DNA of 64,000 bases from CAZHHH01 sp052400685 (GTDB lineage: Bacteria > Bacteroidota > Bacteroidia > Bacteroidales > Marinilabiliaceae), in NCBI GenBank assembly GCA_052400685.1, contig JBQTGJ010000001.1, one strand, 5' to 3'. Positions within the stretch are counted from its first letter, which is position 1. Every line of letters starts with the position of its first letter. The notes beneath the pieces are model-generated. The model saw only the letters and a list, made by a program, of their open reading frames with translations, made no database searches and was not told where the DNA came from. Shown here piece by piece: positions 53,316-62,167 of the stretch. A program made the translations under genes and the position numbers.

Positions 53316-53939
53316 ATTAAGCACGAACTGACCTCGCTGGCAACGACTTTTTCGAAACACCAGAGGCTCAGCTGCACGGCGGTGCAGATTTGTAATCCAC
53401 ACTACATCTGAACTTTCTTCAATATAAAATCACTTTTGATCCGGTTCTGGAATTTTTAAGAATGAGAAGCTGTTCCAGACAGTGTTGTAAGCAATTCACA
53501 TGTAAATCGAAGCAACAGGAGGCGCTAATAAACAGTTATATAGATGTGGAATAGCCCTGCTTTGGCGCCGATTTCTGGGTAAACCATGAATCACGGGCCA
53601 GAGCAGGGCAGAAGATTTAATGCGGCAGTGCTAGAATCCATTCAAGGTTATCAAATCACTGATGGCAACCATGTAACACCTCTGTCTCCTCAAATCATTC
53701 AGGGGAGCTGCAGGAGGTATATTTCTTTTGCCCGTACTTCATTTTGATCGGTAAAATCCGCTGTTGCGTCAGTTGAATTGTTTCTATTATTATCAATGAA
53801 AAACGATTCGATTACTACCAATGTAGCTAACCAAAGCAGTGTTTTTTTGCTGATTTTTTCATTTGTAAGAAGAATTATCAGACTTACAGCAACCGGATTC
53901 GCTTATCATTAAAGCTGGCGAATGTTTTTATAGCCGCGA
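53316..53939. other. Spacer without a gene
   Basis: I see no supported gene. Words near the start (CTCGCTGGCAACGACTTTTT, GATTTGTAATCCACACTAC) match the spacer at 49535-49560 and look like a common intergenic repeat. A small palindrome (CAGCTGCACGGCGGTGCAG) lies near 53370. Confidence 0.35.
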
Positions 53940-54953
53940 TTAAAAGAAAAAGTAAAAGATAAAACCGCCCGTAATGGCCATTATCATTACAGAAAGAATA
54001 AAGGCCGCAATTGCCTTAGGTTTGAGCATTGATGAAATAATTGCTATTTCGGGCAGACTGGCGCCTGTTCCACCTATAATTAAAGACATGGCTGCGCCCA
54101 TGCTCATCCCTTTTACAATAAGCGCTTTTAAGATTGGAATGGCCATTTCAATTCGTAAATACAACGGAATCCCGATTGTGGCTGCAATTGGAATGGCCAA
54201 TGGGCTGTTACTGCCCAAATGTTTTTGAACCCATGCGTCGGGAACAAAAATGGCTGAAGCTGCGCTGATAAGTGCTCCCACCAAAACATAGGGGAATATG
54301 CGCTTGAATAATGCCCACGCGAAGGTAAATGCTTCATTGAGCTTTGGGTTTGTCTTTTTTGTTTGGCTACAGCATGGCGTCGAGATCGCAGAACATTCCG
54401 ATTCTGTTGCCGGCGCTGAAGCTCTGCAACTTACCTGACTAAAATCTACTGCTGCCGGATTACAGTTGTTAGTTGGTCTGGTAGCGCATTTCGAACGGGA
54501 CGCGCCGGAATTTAAGTCAATTCGTTTTACTTCATTTTTCAACGATGTTTTTCCTGCAATGGTGCCCATTAATACAGCACCAATAAAAACAACCAGAAAA
54601 TATATCAAAGCCACTTTCCACCCGAAGACGCCAAGGATAAAACCAACTACAACAAAATTGGCCAAAGGGGCAGAAAGTAAAAACGAAAAAACCATTGAAA
54701 ACGGGGCGCCCATTTCTATCATTCCCATAGATACGGGGACCATTGATGCACTGCAAAAGGGTGTTGGAATTCCCAATAGAGCTCCCATTAACCCACTGTA
54801 CTTCCCTGTCTGCGACAGTCGTTTCTGAAGCCTTTCCTGAGGAATAAATGCTCGTATAAGACCTGTCAGAACTGATACCAGGGCAATAATTAAAATGAGT
54901 GCTACACCTACGTGTATAAATTCATCTAAGGCTAAACTAAGTTTTTCGTTCAT
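53940..54953 (-). CDS. ArsP/SO_0444-type metal efflux permease
   Basis: A 337-residue permease of the DUF318/ArsP group, close to SO_0444-type copper/zinc efflux proteins. It has about eight membrane helices in two halves with the repeated signatures PTPFCSASMVPVSMGM and GIPLYLRIEMAIPILKALI. The halves are joined by a Cys-rich loop (SKCATRPTNNC, STPCCSQTKK) that probably binds metal. I start at 54953, MNEKLSLALDEF, because the upstream frame runs through the operator. The ArsR gene lies just upstream on the same strand. Confidence 0.83.
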   Translation of the reverse strand: MNEKLSLALDEFIHVGVALILIIALVSVLTGLIRAFIPQERLQKRLSQTGKYSGLMGALLGIPTPFCSASMVPVSMGMIEMGAPFSMVFSFLLSAPLANFVVVGFILGVFGWKVALIYFLVVFIGAVLMGTIAGKTSLKNEVKRIDLNSGASRSKCATRPTNNCNPAAVDFSQVSCRASAPATESECSAISTPCCSQTKKTNPKLNEAFTFAWALFKRIFPYVLVGALISAASAIFVPDAWVQKHLGSNSPLAIPIAATIGIPLYLRIEMAIPILKALIVKGMSMGAAMSLIIGGTGASLPEIAIISSMLKPKAIAAFILSVMIMAITGGFIFYFFF

Positions 54954-54983
54954 GGCATTCTTTGTTTTAAAAATTAATCTGTT

Positions 54984-55003
54984 ATATGCGTATTTCCGCA
55001 TAT
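54984..55003. promoter_or_regulatory. ArsR-type operator 1
   Basis: ATATGCGTATTTCCGCATAT is an inverted repeat (ATATGCG/CGCATAT). It lies between the arsR gene and the permease start, about 30 bases from the latter. A related site lies before arsR, which supports metal-responsive repression of both genes. Confidence 0.65.
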
Positions 55004-55045
55004 GTTTTATCAAAAAAATATTAATCTTTGCTACTATTGTAAATA

Positions 55046-55396
55046 TTACTGGATTCCTCCTTCTTTCTCACGGATTTGTAGCAGATTTTTACACCGCACC
55101 ATTTCTATAGTCATTTCTGTTTCAGGAATTGATGAAATCGCTTTTTGAATGAAATGATGAAATTGATTGTTGACCGGAACCAGGTAATAGAAAACCCATT
55201 TCCCTTCTTTTACTTCTTGAATTAAAGAGGCATCTTTCAATATTTTTAAATGTCGCGACACATTATATTGGTGCTCTTCCAACACTTCTACAATCTCTGA
55301 AACACAAATTTTTTCGTCAATGTTAGTCAGCAGCCAAATAATTTTTAGCCTTGTTATATCGGCCAGTGCTTTTATTATTTTTAGATAGTCGTACAT
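55046..55396 (-). CDS. ArsR family metalloregulator
   Basis: A 116-residue ArsR/SmtB repressor with winged helix: DITRLKIIWLLTNIDEKICVSEIVE, recognition region EEHQYNVSRHLKILKDASLI and wing VKEGKWVFYYL. A Cys lies in the ICVSE helix and another near the C-terminus (VRCKN), candidates for metal sensing. It is the first gene of a two-gene minus-strand unit with the efflux permease. Two 20-bp palindromes flank it and are its likely binding sites. Confidence 0.88.
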   Translation of the reverse strand: MYDYLKIIKALADITRLKIIWLLTNIDEKICVSEIVEVLEEHQYNVSRHLKILKDASLIQEVKEGKWVFYYLVPVNNQFHHFIQKAISSIPETEMTIEMVRCKNLLQIREKEGGIQ

Positions 55397-55410
55397 TTCT
55401 AATTAATATT

Positions 55411-55430
55411 ATATGCGTAAAATCACATAT
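55411..55430. promoter_or_regulatory. ArsR-type operator 2
   Basis: ATATGCGTAAAATCACATAT shares half-sites with the palindrome at 54984 and lies 15 bases upstream of the arsR start. It would allow autorepression. Confidence 0.6.
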
Positions 55431-55829
55431 GTTAGTCGGGTGCAAAAATAGAAATATTTTTTTATTACCATAATATATTTGCTGATTAGTATTAGAAAGA
55501 AAACGGAGGAACTTGATAATATAATTTCAGATTCAGGGTTTTAGAAGTTCGGAAAATGTGAGTTTATTCACGAAGGTAATCGTTCTTCGAATAGTCATGG
55601 TGCATAAGCAGGCCTTTTCTCGTAAGAACTATGTAATGACTTTTTAACTCAAAAAATGTCAACGTGTGCATAAATAACTAACTTTGAGTCATGAATGTTT
55701 TGACTCACTTATAGTGTCGGAAAACTATAAAAGACATATAAAGCAAGGACGCCATGATTGAAGAATTGCTTGATAATATTTATAGTAAAAGACTTGAAAT
55801 ACAGGAAAAAATCATAAAAACTAAATAAA
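55431..55829. other. Spacer with diverged repeat and a possible short leader peptide
   Basis: Around 55530-55580 words such as TTCAGGGTTTTAGAAGTTCGG and GTGAGTTTATTCACGAAGG recall the interior of the MITE-like repeats. At 55754-55828 a 24-codon frame (MIEELLDNIYSKRLEIQEKI...) ends one base before the next start codon and could be a leader peptide; support is weak. Nothing else is seen. Confidence 0.3.
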
Positions 55830-57308
55830 ATGAGTACTACAGGCAAAAAATCTTTTTTTGGCGTAATGAAATCCTATAGTAAAGGATTTTGGCTTGCCAG
55901 CATGATGGAACTTTTAGAACGCTGGGCCTGGTATGGATTGTTTGCAGTGTTAGCACTGTACTTAACCGGATCGACTGACGAAGGTGGACTTGGTTTTTCG
56001 CATACCGAAAAAGGACAAATAATGGGAATTGTAACCGCGATTCTATATATATTGCCATTAGTTACAGGCGTTATTGCAGATAAAATTGGCTATAAATTAT
56101 CTTTGGTGATCGCCTATGTACTATTGGGCTCAGGTTACTATGTAATGGGTCATGTGCAATCTTTTACAATGGTATTTATTGTATTTTTATGGGTCGCTGT
56201 GGGTGCTGCTATGTTTAAACCGGTTGCTTCTGCCATTGTTACCAAAAATACAGACGAATCCAATTCTACTTTAGGGTTTGGAATTTTTTATATGATGGTG
56301 AATATTGGTGGGTTTATTGGCCCGGCTTTCTCATCTACATTACGCACTCAATTTGGCTGGAAAATAATATTTATTCAGGCAGCTGTTGTTATTGCAATAA
56401 ACCTGATCGTACTATTACTTTTTTATAAAGAAAAGGATAAAGAGAAAAATACGGAAACAATTTCAGAAGCCATTAAAAGCTCTGTAATTAAAATTTGGGA
56501 AGCCGTTAAAGACAGTCGTCTATCCGTATTGCTGATTATAATGGTAGGTTTCTGGACGATGTTTAATCAACTTTTTTACACACTCCCAACTTTTATTGAA
56601 GATTGGGTAAATACAAAAGCGTTACACGACTCAATCGCACAGGTTTCCCCCTGGCTGGCCAGTGCAATGAGTGGAGGTGGTAACTCGGTTAATCCGGAGA
56701 TGTTAATTAACCTGGATGCCGGTTCAATCATATTATTCCAGCTAATAGTTTCATTTTTTGTATTAAGAATGCGACATGTTAGTGCAATGATTACCGGGTT
56801 TATTATTGCAGCTATAGGTATCGGAATTACTTTCTACACAGGCAATGGCTTATATACCATACTCGGTATCATGATTTTTGCAATTGGGGAAATGATGACA
56901 AATCCAACCTTCTCCTCATTTATAGCCTTAATATCGCCTAAAGGAAAAGAAGCTTTATATATGGGTACTTATTTCCTGCCGGTTTTCCTGGGGAATTTCT
57001 TAACAACATTTGTTTCAGGTAATCTTTACGAGGCATGGTCTGATAAATTAAGTCTGTTGCAGGTTGAAATGGCAAACAGAGGAATTGCGATGCCGGAAAT
57101 CACGCAGGAGTTTACAAAAAATAATTACTTCGCAGCTGCTTCCGAAAAACTGGGAATGACAGAAACTCAAATGACACAATTTATTTGGGATAACTATAAT
57201 CCTAACAAAATTTGGTATGTCATTACTGGTATTGGTGTTGTTACTATCTTAGCTTTAATTATTTACGACAGAATGGTGATTAGGCCAAGAGAAGCAAAAG
57301 CAAAATAA
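55830..57308 (+). CDS. Proton-dependent oligopeptide (POT) family transporter
   Basis: A 492-residue MFS-type transporter of the POT/PTR family, with 12-14 membrane helices. The start WLASMMELLERWAWYGLFAVLALYL contains the family's ExxERxxYY-like motif in modified form (ELLERWAWYG). FYMMVNIGGFIGPAFSS is the second PTR signature. Such proteins import di- and tripeptides with protons. It stands alone, followed by 700 bases without a gene. Start ATG fits the family. Confidence 0.85.
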   Translation: MSTTGKKSFFGVMKSYSKGFWLASMMELLERWAWYGLFAVLALYLTGSTDEGGLGFSHTEKGQIMGIVTAILYILPLVTGVIADKIGYKLSLVIAYVLLGSGYYVMGHVQSFTMVFIVFLWVAVGAAMFKPVASAIVTKNTDESNSTLGFGIFYMMVNIGGFIGPAFSSTLRTQFGWKIIFIQAAVVIAINLIVLLLFYKEKDKEKNTETISEAIKSSVIKIWEAVKDSRLSVLLIIMVGFWTMFNQLFYTLPTFIEDWVNTKALHDSIAQVSPWLASAMSGGGNSVNPEMLINLDAGSIILFQLIVSFFVLRMRHVSAMITGFIIAAIGIGITFYTGNGLYTILGIMIFAIGEMMTNPTFSSFIALISPKGKEALYMGTYFLPVFLGNFLTTFVSGNLYEAWSDKLSLLQVEMANRGIAMPEITQEFTKNNYFAAASEKLGMTETQMTQFIWDNYNPNKIWYVITGIGVVTILALIIYDRMVIRPREAKAK

Positions 57309-58024
57309 AAGTTATTATATAAATCTCTGGTATTTATTATTGGGTGCAGGCGGTATTATTCTTTGAATTTTTGTTTTTAAAAAATAGCCAGGGCTTGCCC
57401 CAATGTGGGTGTTTTTTAAACCAAATGGCATAGCCGAGCGGTAATTCGTAGGGGAGTGTTATCTGCACTTTATCCACATTTGATCTATACTAATTCATTA
57501 TGCCAACGCAACCAACCTGATTGTATTGTCAGTTGATTTAACGTTTAGTTGATAACATTCAAACGATAAGTAGCAACACCAATTCATAGGGACATTATTA
57601 TTTTTCTATTCGTAAAGCCACTTGTTAGATGTTGGGTGGATCAAAAGTTAATTCTGATTTAGCAATAGAGAAGCATTGGTCAATTCGTTTGTTACATACT
57701 GCATTTAAGGCCAGCGTTCTAGTTTTTTATTTGTTCGTAATTTGATTAAAGAGAACCTTTCTTTGCTGGGTGCAGTGACTGGCAATGAAACTGCACACGA
57801 ATAGATAGTTACGCATATTTATATTTCTCCACTTATTGGTTATACTACTCACCCATTTTGTCCCCCCGGTCATTTAGTACCTCCCTATTTACTGCTATTT
57901 ATAGCCACAATTATCACTAAAAAATACCAACTTCTTGGGATTTCACCCTTTTCTTATCATCAGTAATTTCGACTGTTGAAATATGATACACTTGAGAATC
58001 ATTTAAAAAAGAAAATATTATCAG
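57309..58024. other. Long spacer without a gene
   Basis: No supported gene in ~715 bases. A short frame near 57360-57430 reads FEFLFLKNSQGLPQCGCFLN and could be a fragment of a lost gene. The rest is low in coding signal. The promoter of the following iron/cytochrome operon must lie near the right end. Confidence 0.35.
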
Positions 58025-59299
58025 ATGAGAAAAGGGGTTTGTTTACTAATCTGTATTGTAATAGCTGTATTCGTAAAAGGATATGGACAAAACATGACAA
58101 CTGTGAAAAACGAAAGTCGTCTAATCCTTGGCGGTTATGGTGAAGCGGTAATGAGCCGAATGTTTTACAGTAATAATTATAAGCGATATACCGACGCTGC
58201 AACCTACGCCGATAATGATGGTTATGGTCAGTTCGATTTACCACACGTTGTATTTTATGTTGAATACGATTTTGGAGGAGGTTGGACGATGCAAAGCGAA
58301 ATTGAATTTGAACACGGAGGTACCGAATCGGCTGTTGAGATTGAGAAAGAAGAAACCGGAGAGTATGAAAGTGAAGTGGAACAAGGTGGTGAAGTGGCAT
58401 TGGAACAATTTTGGATTCAGAAAAGTTTTTCTCCTGCTTTTAACCTCAAAATGGGACACATTGTTGTTCCGATAGGTTTAACCAATCAACACCATATGCC
58501 TACCGAGTTTTTTACCGTTTATCGTCCCGAAGGGGAAAATACTATTTTGCCTTGTACCTGGCACGAAACAGGTGTAAGCCTTTGGGGAAAAACAAAACAA
58601 TGGCGTTACGAAGTTCAGTTCGTAGCAGGTCTCGATGCCGACCGTTTTGGATCATCAACGTGGATACAAAGCGGAACAGGAAGTCCATATGAGTTTAAGA
58701 TGGCAACCAGCTATGCAGGCGTTTTGCGTATTGATAATTATTCGGTTAAAAATCTACGTTGCGCTGTTAGTGGGTACGTGGGGAATAGTGCAAAGAACAC
58801 CCTTTCGCCCAGTAAATTCGAAAATATAAACGGTACTGTTTGTATTGGCGCATTCGATTTCCATTATCAAGCCGACAATATCATTATACGTGGTAATTTC
58901 GATTACGGACACCTTTCAGACTCTGAGGCCATAACCTCTGCCAACAAGAGTATGCGACAGGACTCGCCATCGCCCAGTCAGCCTGTGGCTTCCGATGCCA
59001 TAGCCACAGGCATTGAAGCAGGTTATAACATTGGTTCTTTTTTCAAAATAATACCATCAAACCGTACTCTTTTCTTTTTTGGGCGCTATGATTATTACGA
59101 TTCAATGTTAAAAACGCAGGGTAGCGTTATTGATAATGAATGTTGGGGACGACAAAAAATCTCAGTTGGTTTGAACTACAAACCACTTAAAGATATAGTT
59201 ATAAAAACCGAATATTCACACCGCATTTTTAGCAGTCAGTACAACAATGAAGGCACATTTAGCGTGGGGATTGCTTATGCAGGATTTTTTAATAATTAA
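58025..59299 (+). CDS. Outer-membrane porin-like protein
   Basis: A 424-residue protein with a signal peptide (cut near YGQ, residue 22) and long runs of alternating residues typical of a large beta barrel (DLPHVVFYVEYDFGGGWTMQ, LNYKPLKDIVIKTEYSHRIF). It ends in aromatic/Asn residues (SVGIAYAGFFNN). An acidic loop (EIEKEETGEYESEVEQGGE) might attract cations. It is the first gene of a unit with imelysin and di-heme proteins (15-base gap), so metal or iron handling is likely. No specific porin family was assigned. Confidence 0.7.
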   Translation: MRKGVCLLICIVIAVFVKGYGQNMTTVKNESRLILGGYGEAVMSRMFYSNNYKRYTDAATYADNDGYGQFDLPHVVFYVEYDFGGGWTMQSEIEFEHGGTESAVEIEKEETGEYESEVEQGGEVALEQFWIQKSFSPAFNLKMGHIVVPIGLTNQHHMPTEFFTVYRPEGENTILPCTWHETGVSLWGKTKQWRYEVQFVAGLDADRFGSSTWIQSGTGSPYEFKMATSYAGVLRIDNYSVKNLRCAVSGYVGNSAKNTLSPSKFENINGTVCIGAFDFHYQADNIIIRGNFDYGHLSDSEAITSANKSMRQDSPSPSQPVASDAIATGIEAGYNIGSFFKIIPSNRTLFFFGRYDYYDSMLKTQGSVIDNECWGRQKISVGLNYKPLKDIVIKTEYSHRIFSSQYNNEGTFSVGIAYAGFFNN

Positions 59300-59314
59300 C
59301 CAAAAATAACAATA

Positions 59315-60496
59315 ATGAAAAAACTAAATCTACTTTTCTATTTTTTTATCGTTGGAGCAGTAATGCTTGGATTTTCGTCTTGTGACGATGATGATGATGG
59401 TATCACTGACGAAGGCTTAGATGTTGATAAAACCGAAGTGATTTCACGATGTGTCAACAACGTTATTGTGAGCACTTATAAAAACCTGGCAGACGAATCT
59501 GTAATCCTATATGATGCATGCTTCACATTAAAAAGTAGCCTTACACAAGACAATATTGATGCAGCTTGCGCGGCGTGGATTGCAGCTCGTAAATATTGGG
59601 AACAAAGCGAAGCGTTCCTTTATGGAGCAGCTTCCGATTACAATATTGACCCACACATTGACTCATGGCCCTTAGATAAAAGCCAGTTAGACCTTGCGCT
59701 TAACAACGAAACATTAATCAGCAATATGGATGAAGAAGGTTGTAATTTCGATGGTTTTTCAACTCTTGGTTACGGACTTTTAGGATTCCACGCTGTTGAG
59801 TATATGCTTTTCCGTGATGGAGCCCCACGTGATGTAGATGGCGGTACCGACAGCGATGGCAATACTTATGAAGCACTAAGCCAAACCGAATTGATTTACT
59901 GTGCTGCTGTTGCCGAGGATTTGCGTAACCAATGTATCCGTTTGGAAGCCAGTTGGGCAGGGATTGATAATATTGGCCCTGTAAAACAAACCATTTTGAC
60001 CGATGCAGAATTAGAACCTTCAATGGATTACGGTGAAGCAATGGAAACTGCTGGAGAATCTGGAAATGTATTGTACAAAACTCAAATTGCAGCCTATGTA
60101 CAAATTTTACAGGGAGCTGCCGATATTTCTGACGAAGTCGGGAACACTAAAATTACCGACCCAGTAAGTAGTGGGGATGTGTTAGATGTGGAATCTTGGT
60201 ACAGTTGGAATTCAATCGACGATTTTGCCAATAATATGCGCAGTGTTCAATATGTTTATTTAGGCAATACATCTAGTACTGCTGTTGATGCTTCAGTTAG
60301 TGCTTATGTAAAATCGCTTGATGAAACGCTCGACAACGCTATTCAAACTGCTATTGCAACTGCCATCATCGAAATTGAAAGTATGCCGGCTCCTTTCCGC
60401 AATTATTTAACCGAATCAGCTTCTTCATCGGCTAAAGCAGCCTGTAATGCTGTTATGGACAAACTGGAAGAGGCCATCACTTTAATACAAGAATAA
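59315..60496 (+). CDS. Imelysin family lipoprotein (peptidase M75-like)
   Basis: A 393-residue lipoprotein with lipobox GFSSC at residue 23 and a poly-Asp tract. The GxHxxE signature is LLGFHAVEYMLF (H159, E162), and SWPLDKSQLD is a further family block. Imelysins (IrpA, EfeO-related) are iron-uptake lipoproteins; peptidase activity is doubtful in most. The next gene starts directly at its stop codon. The operon suggests a periplasmic or surface iron-acquisition role linked to heme proteins. Confidence 0.88.
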   Translation: MKKLNLLFYFFIVGAVMLGFSSCDDDDDGITDEGLDVDKTEVISRCVNNVIVSTYKNLADESVILYDACFTLKSSLTQDNIDAACAAWIAARKYWEQSEAFLYGAASDYNIDPHIDSWPLDKSQLDLALNNETLISNMDEEGCNFDGFSTLGYGLLGFHAVEYMLFRDGAPRDVDGGTDSDGNTYEALSQTELIYCAAVAEDLRNQCIRLEASWAGIDNIGPVKQTILTDAELEPSMDYGEAMETAGESGNVLYKTQIAAYVQILQGAADISDEVGNTKITDPVSSGDVLDVESWYSWNSIDDFANNMRSVQYVYLGNTSSTAVDASVSAYVKSLDETLDNAIQTAIATAIIEIESMPAPFRNYLTESASSSAKAACNAVMDKLEEAITLIQE

Positions 60497-62110
60497 ATGT
60501 TAAAATTTAGATGTTTGTTTTTCTTTAGTGTCATCTTCTCTTTACTGACATCATGCAGTGACGATGATATTATTGATGATGGAGATAAGGATTCAACAGA
60601 ACTCTCTGCTGAATGGTATACAGGAGGACAACTTGGAACTACTTTCAATATTTCGTCAAGTGCTTACGAACAACCATCACATGCGATCGAAAACTCAGGG
60701 CTTGAAGCTGCATTTAAATCGGGAGAAGGATTTTTCGAAGGTATTTTTGTAACAACAGACCCAAACGAAAGTCCTATGGGCGGATTAGGTCCACTATGGC
60801 TGCGCACCAGTTGTATTGCTTGTCATCCCGGCTATGGCCATGGTAAACGTCAAACCGAATACGACTCAAACGTAACGGGGAATGGTTATTTGTTGGTAAT
60901 TACGGATAATACTGATACTTATCTGAGCTCGTTGACAGGAATGCCACAGACGCAAGCTATTGAGCCATTTTCGCCACCGGTCGATGAATCATTAATCACA
61001 ATTAGCTGGCTTTCGTACAACGATGAATGGGGAAACGCTTTCCCAGATGGTGAAACTTACGATTTGATTTATCCCGAAGTGACAATTCCCGAAGAGGCTT
61101 TTTATGTGCCGCTTGAAGTGACCAAAGACAACGTAACTTATACCGTTGCTCATTCAGACATTCGAGTGCGGTTAGAATCAACTATTGGTATTTATGGCTC
61201 AGGTTTATTGGATGCTATTCCTGACGATTCGTTAAAAGCTCAATATGTTAAGGAATCGGCCCACGCTAAGTTGAACCCCGCTTTCTTTGCCGATGGTGAG
61301 TGGGTCAAACAATATAAAAACACCAGACAAGGTGATGGCGAACAACATCCTTACCGTTTCACATATGGTTTAACTCGTGGCCCGCTTCAAGATGGTCCGG
61401 GTGCAAATGCCATTTGGAATATTTTCAACCTTACACGTAACAATCGCCGTTACCATTATATGACCAAAACGTATGCAGTCAAGGCATCTCAGGATCCCAA
61501 TGTTCAGGCAAAATTTTATAGCTATTTTCCTGAATATTATGTAACCGGTGATGTAAAAACTGATATTTATAATTATCTGATGTCAGACTCATTACCAGTT
61601 GAATTAGCCGATGACGACTATTCCGATTTTATGGTTTGGCATCGTGGGTTGGCTGTTCCGGCAGCCCGTGATTTAGATGATGAAGAGGTTCAATTGGGAA
61701 AACAATTGTTTACTGAAATAGGTTGTTCTTCGTGTCACCGTCCATCATGGACTACGGGCGACGATAATGTTTATGACCCGAATTTGTTTTATTCTAGAGG
61801 CGATACCCGTTTACCACGTTACCCGAATCAAACCATCTGGCCGTATAGCGATTTAGTTCAACACCGTTTGTATATGGAAAACAATATCCGTACAGGTTGG
61901 TGTCGTACCACGCCGCTTTGGGGACGTGGTTTAAGTCAAATTTGTACAGGTGCAGCCGACCGATTGCACGACTGTCGTGCTCGTAATGTAATTGAAGCCA
62001 TTATGTGGCACGGAAATCCTAAAAGCGATGCACGTTGGGCTATTGAAAATTTCAGAGAGTTAAGCTCGGAAGAACGTGATGCTGTTGTGGCGTTTATTAA
62101 TGCAATTTAA
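60497..62110 (+). CDS. Di-heme oxidoreductase-like cytochrome lipoprotein
   Basis: A 537-residue lipoprotein (lipobox LLTSC, C20) with two c-type heme sites: SCIACH at 105-110 and CSSCH near 409. It belongs to the DUF1111/di-heme oxidoreductase family, sometimes called thiol oxidoreductases, which usually travel with imelysin genes. It probably moves electrons to or from iron at the cell surface. Its ATG follows the imelysin TAA directly. The downstream CcsBA gene would supply the heme-attachment function. Confidence 0.88.
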   Translation: MLKFRCLFFFSVIFSLLTSCSDDDIIDDGDKDSTELSAEWYTGGQLGTTFNISSSAYEQPSHAIENSGLEAAFKSGEGFFEGIFVTTDPNESPMGGLGPLWLRTSCIACHPGYGHGKRQTEYDSNVTGNGYLLVITDNTDTYLSSLTGMPQTQAIEPFSPPVDESLITISWLSYNDEWGNAFPDGETYDLIYPEVTIPEEAFYVPLEVTKDNVTYTVAHSDIRVRLESTIGIYGSGLLDAIPDDSLKAQYVKESAHAKLNPAFFADGEWVKQYKNTRQGDGEQHPYRFTYGLTRGPLQDGPGANAIWNIFNLTRNNRRYHYMTKTYAVKASQDPNVQAKFYSYFPEYYVTGDVKTDIYNYLMSDSLPVELADDDYSDFMVWHRGLAVPAARDLDDEEVQLGKQLFTEIGCSSCHRPSWTTGDDNVYDPNLFYSRGDTRLPRYPNQTIWPYSDLVQHRLYMENNIRTGWCRTTPLWGRGLSQICTGAADRLHDCRARNVIEAIMWHGNPKSDARWAIENFRELSSEERDAVVAFINAI

Positions 62111-62167
62111 TATACCAATAATTAAGAGGGATGAGTAGTTTCTACTTTTTCCTCTTTTTATGTTTTT

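Noticed and set aside
58215..58475. Frames on both strands inside the porin gene
   Set aside because: They are alternative-frame shadows of a clear exported barrel protein.
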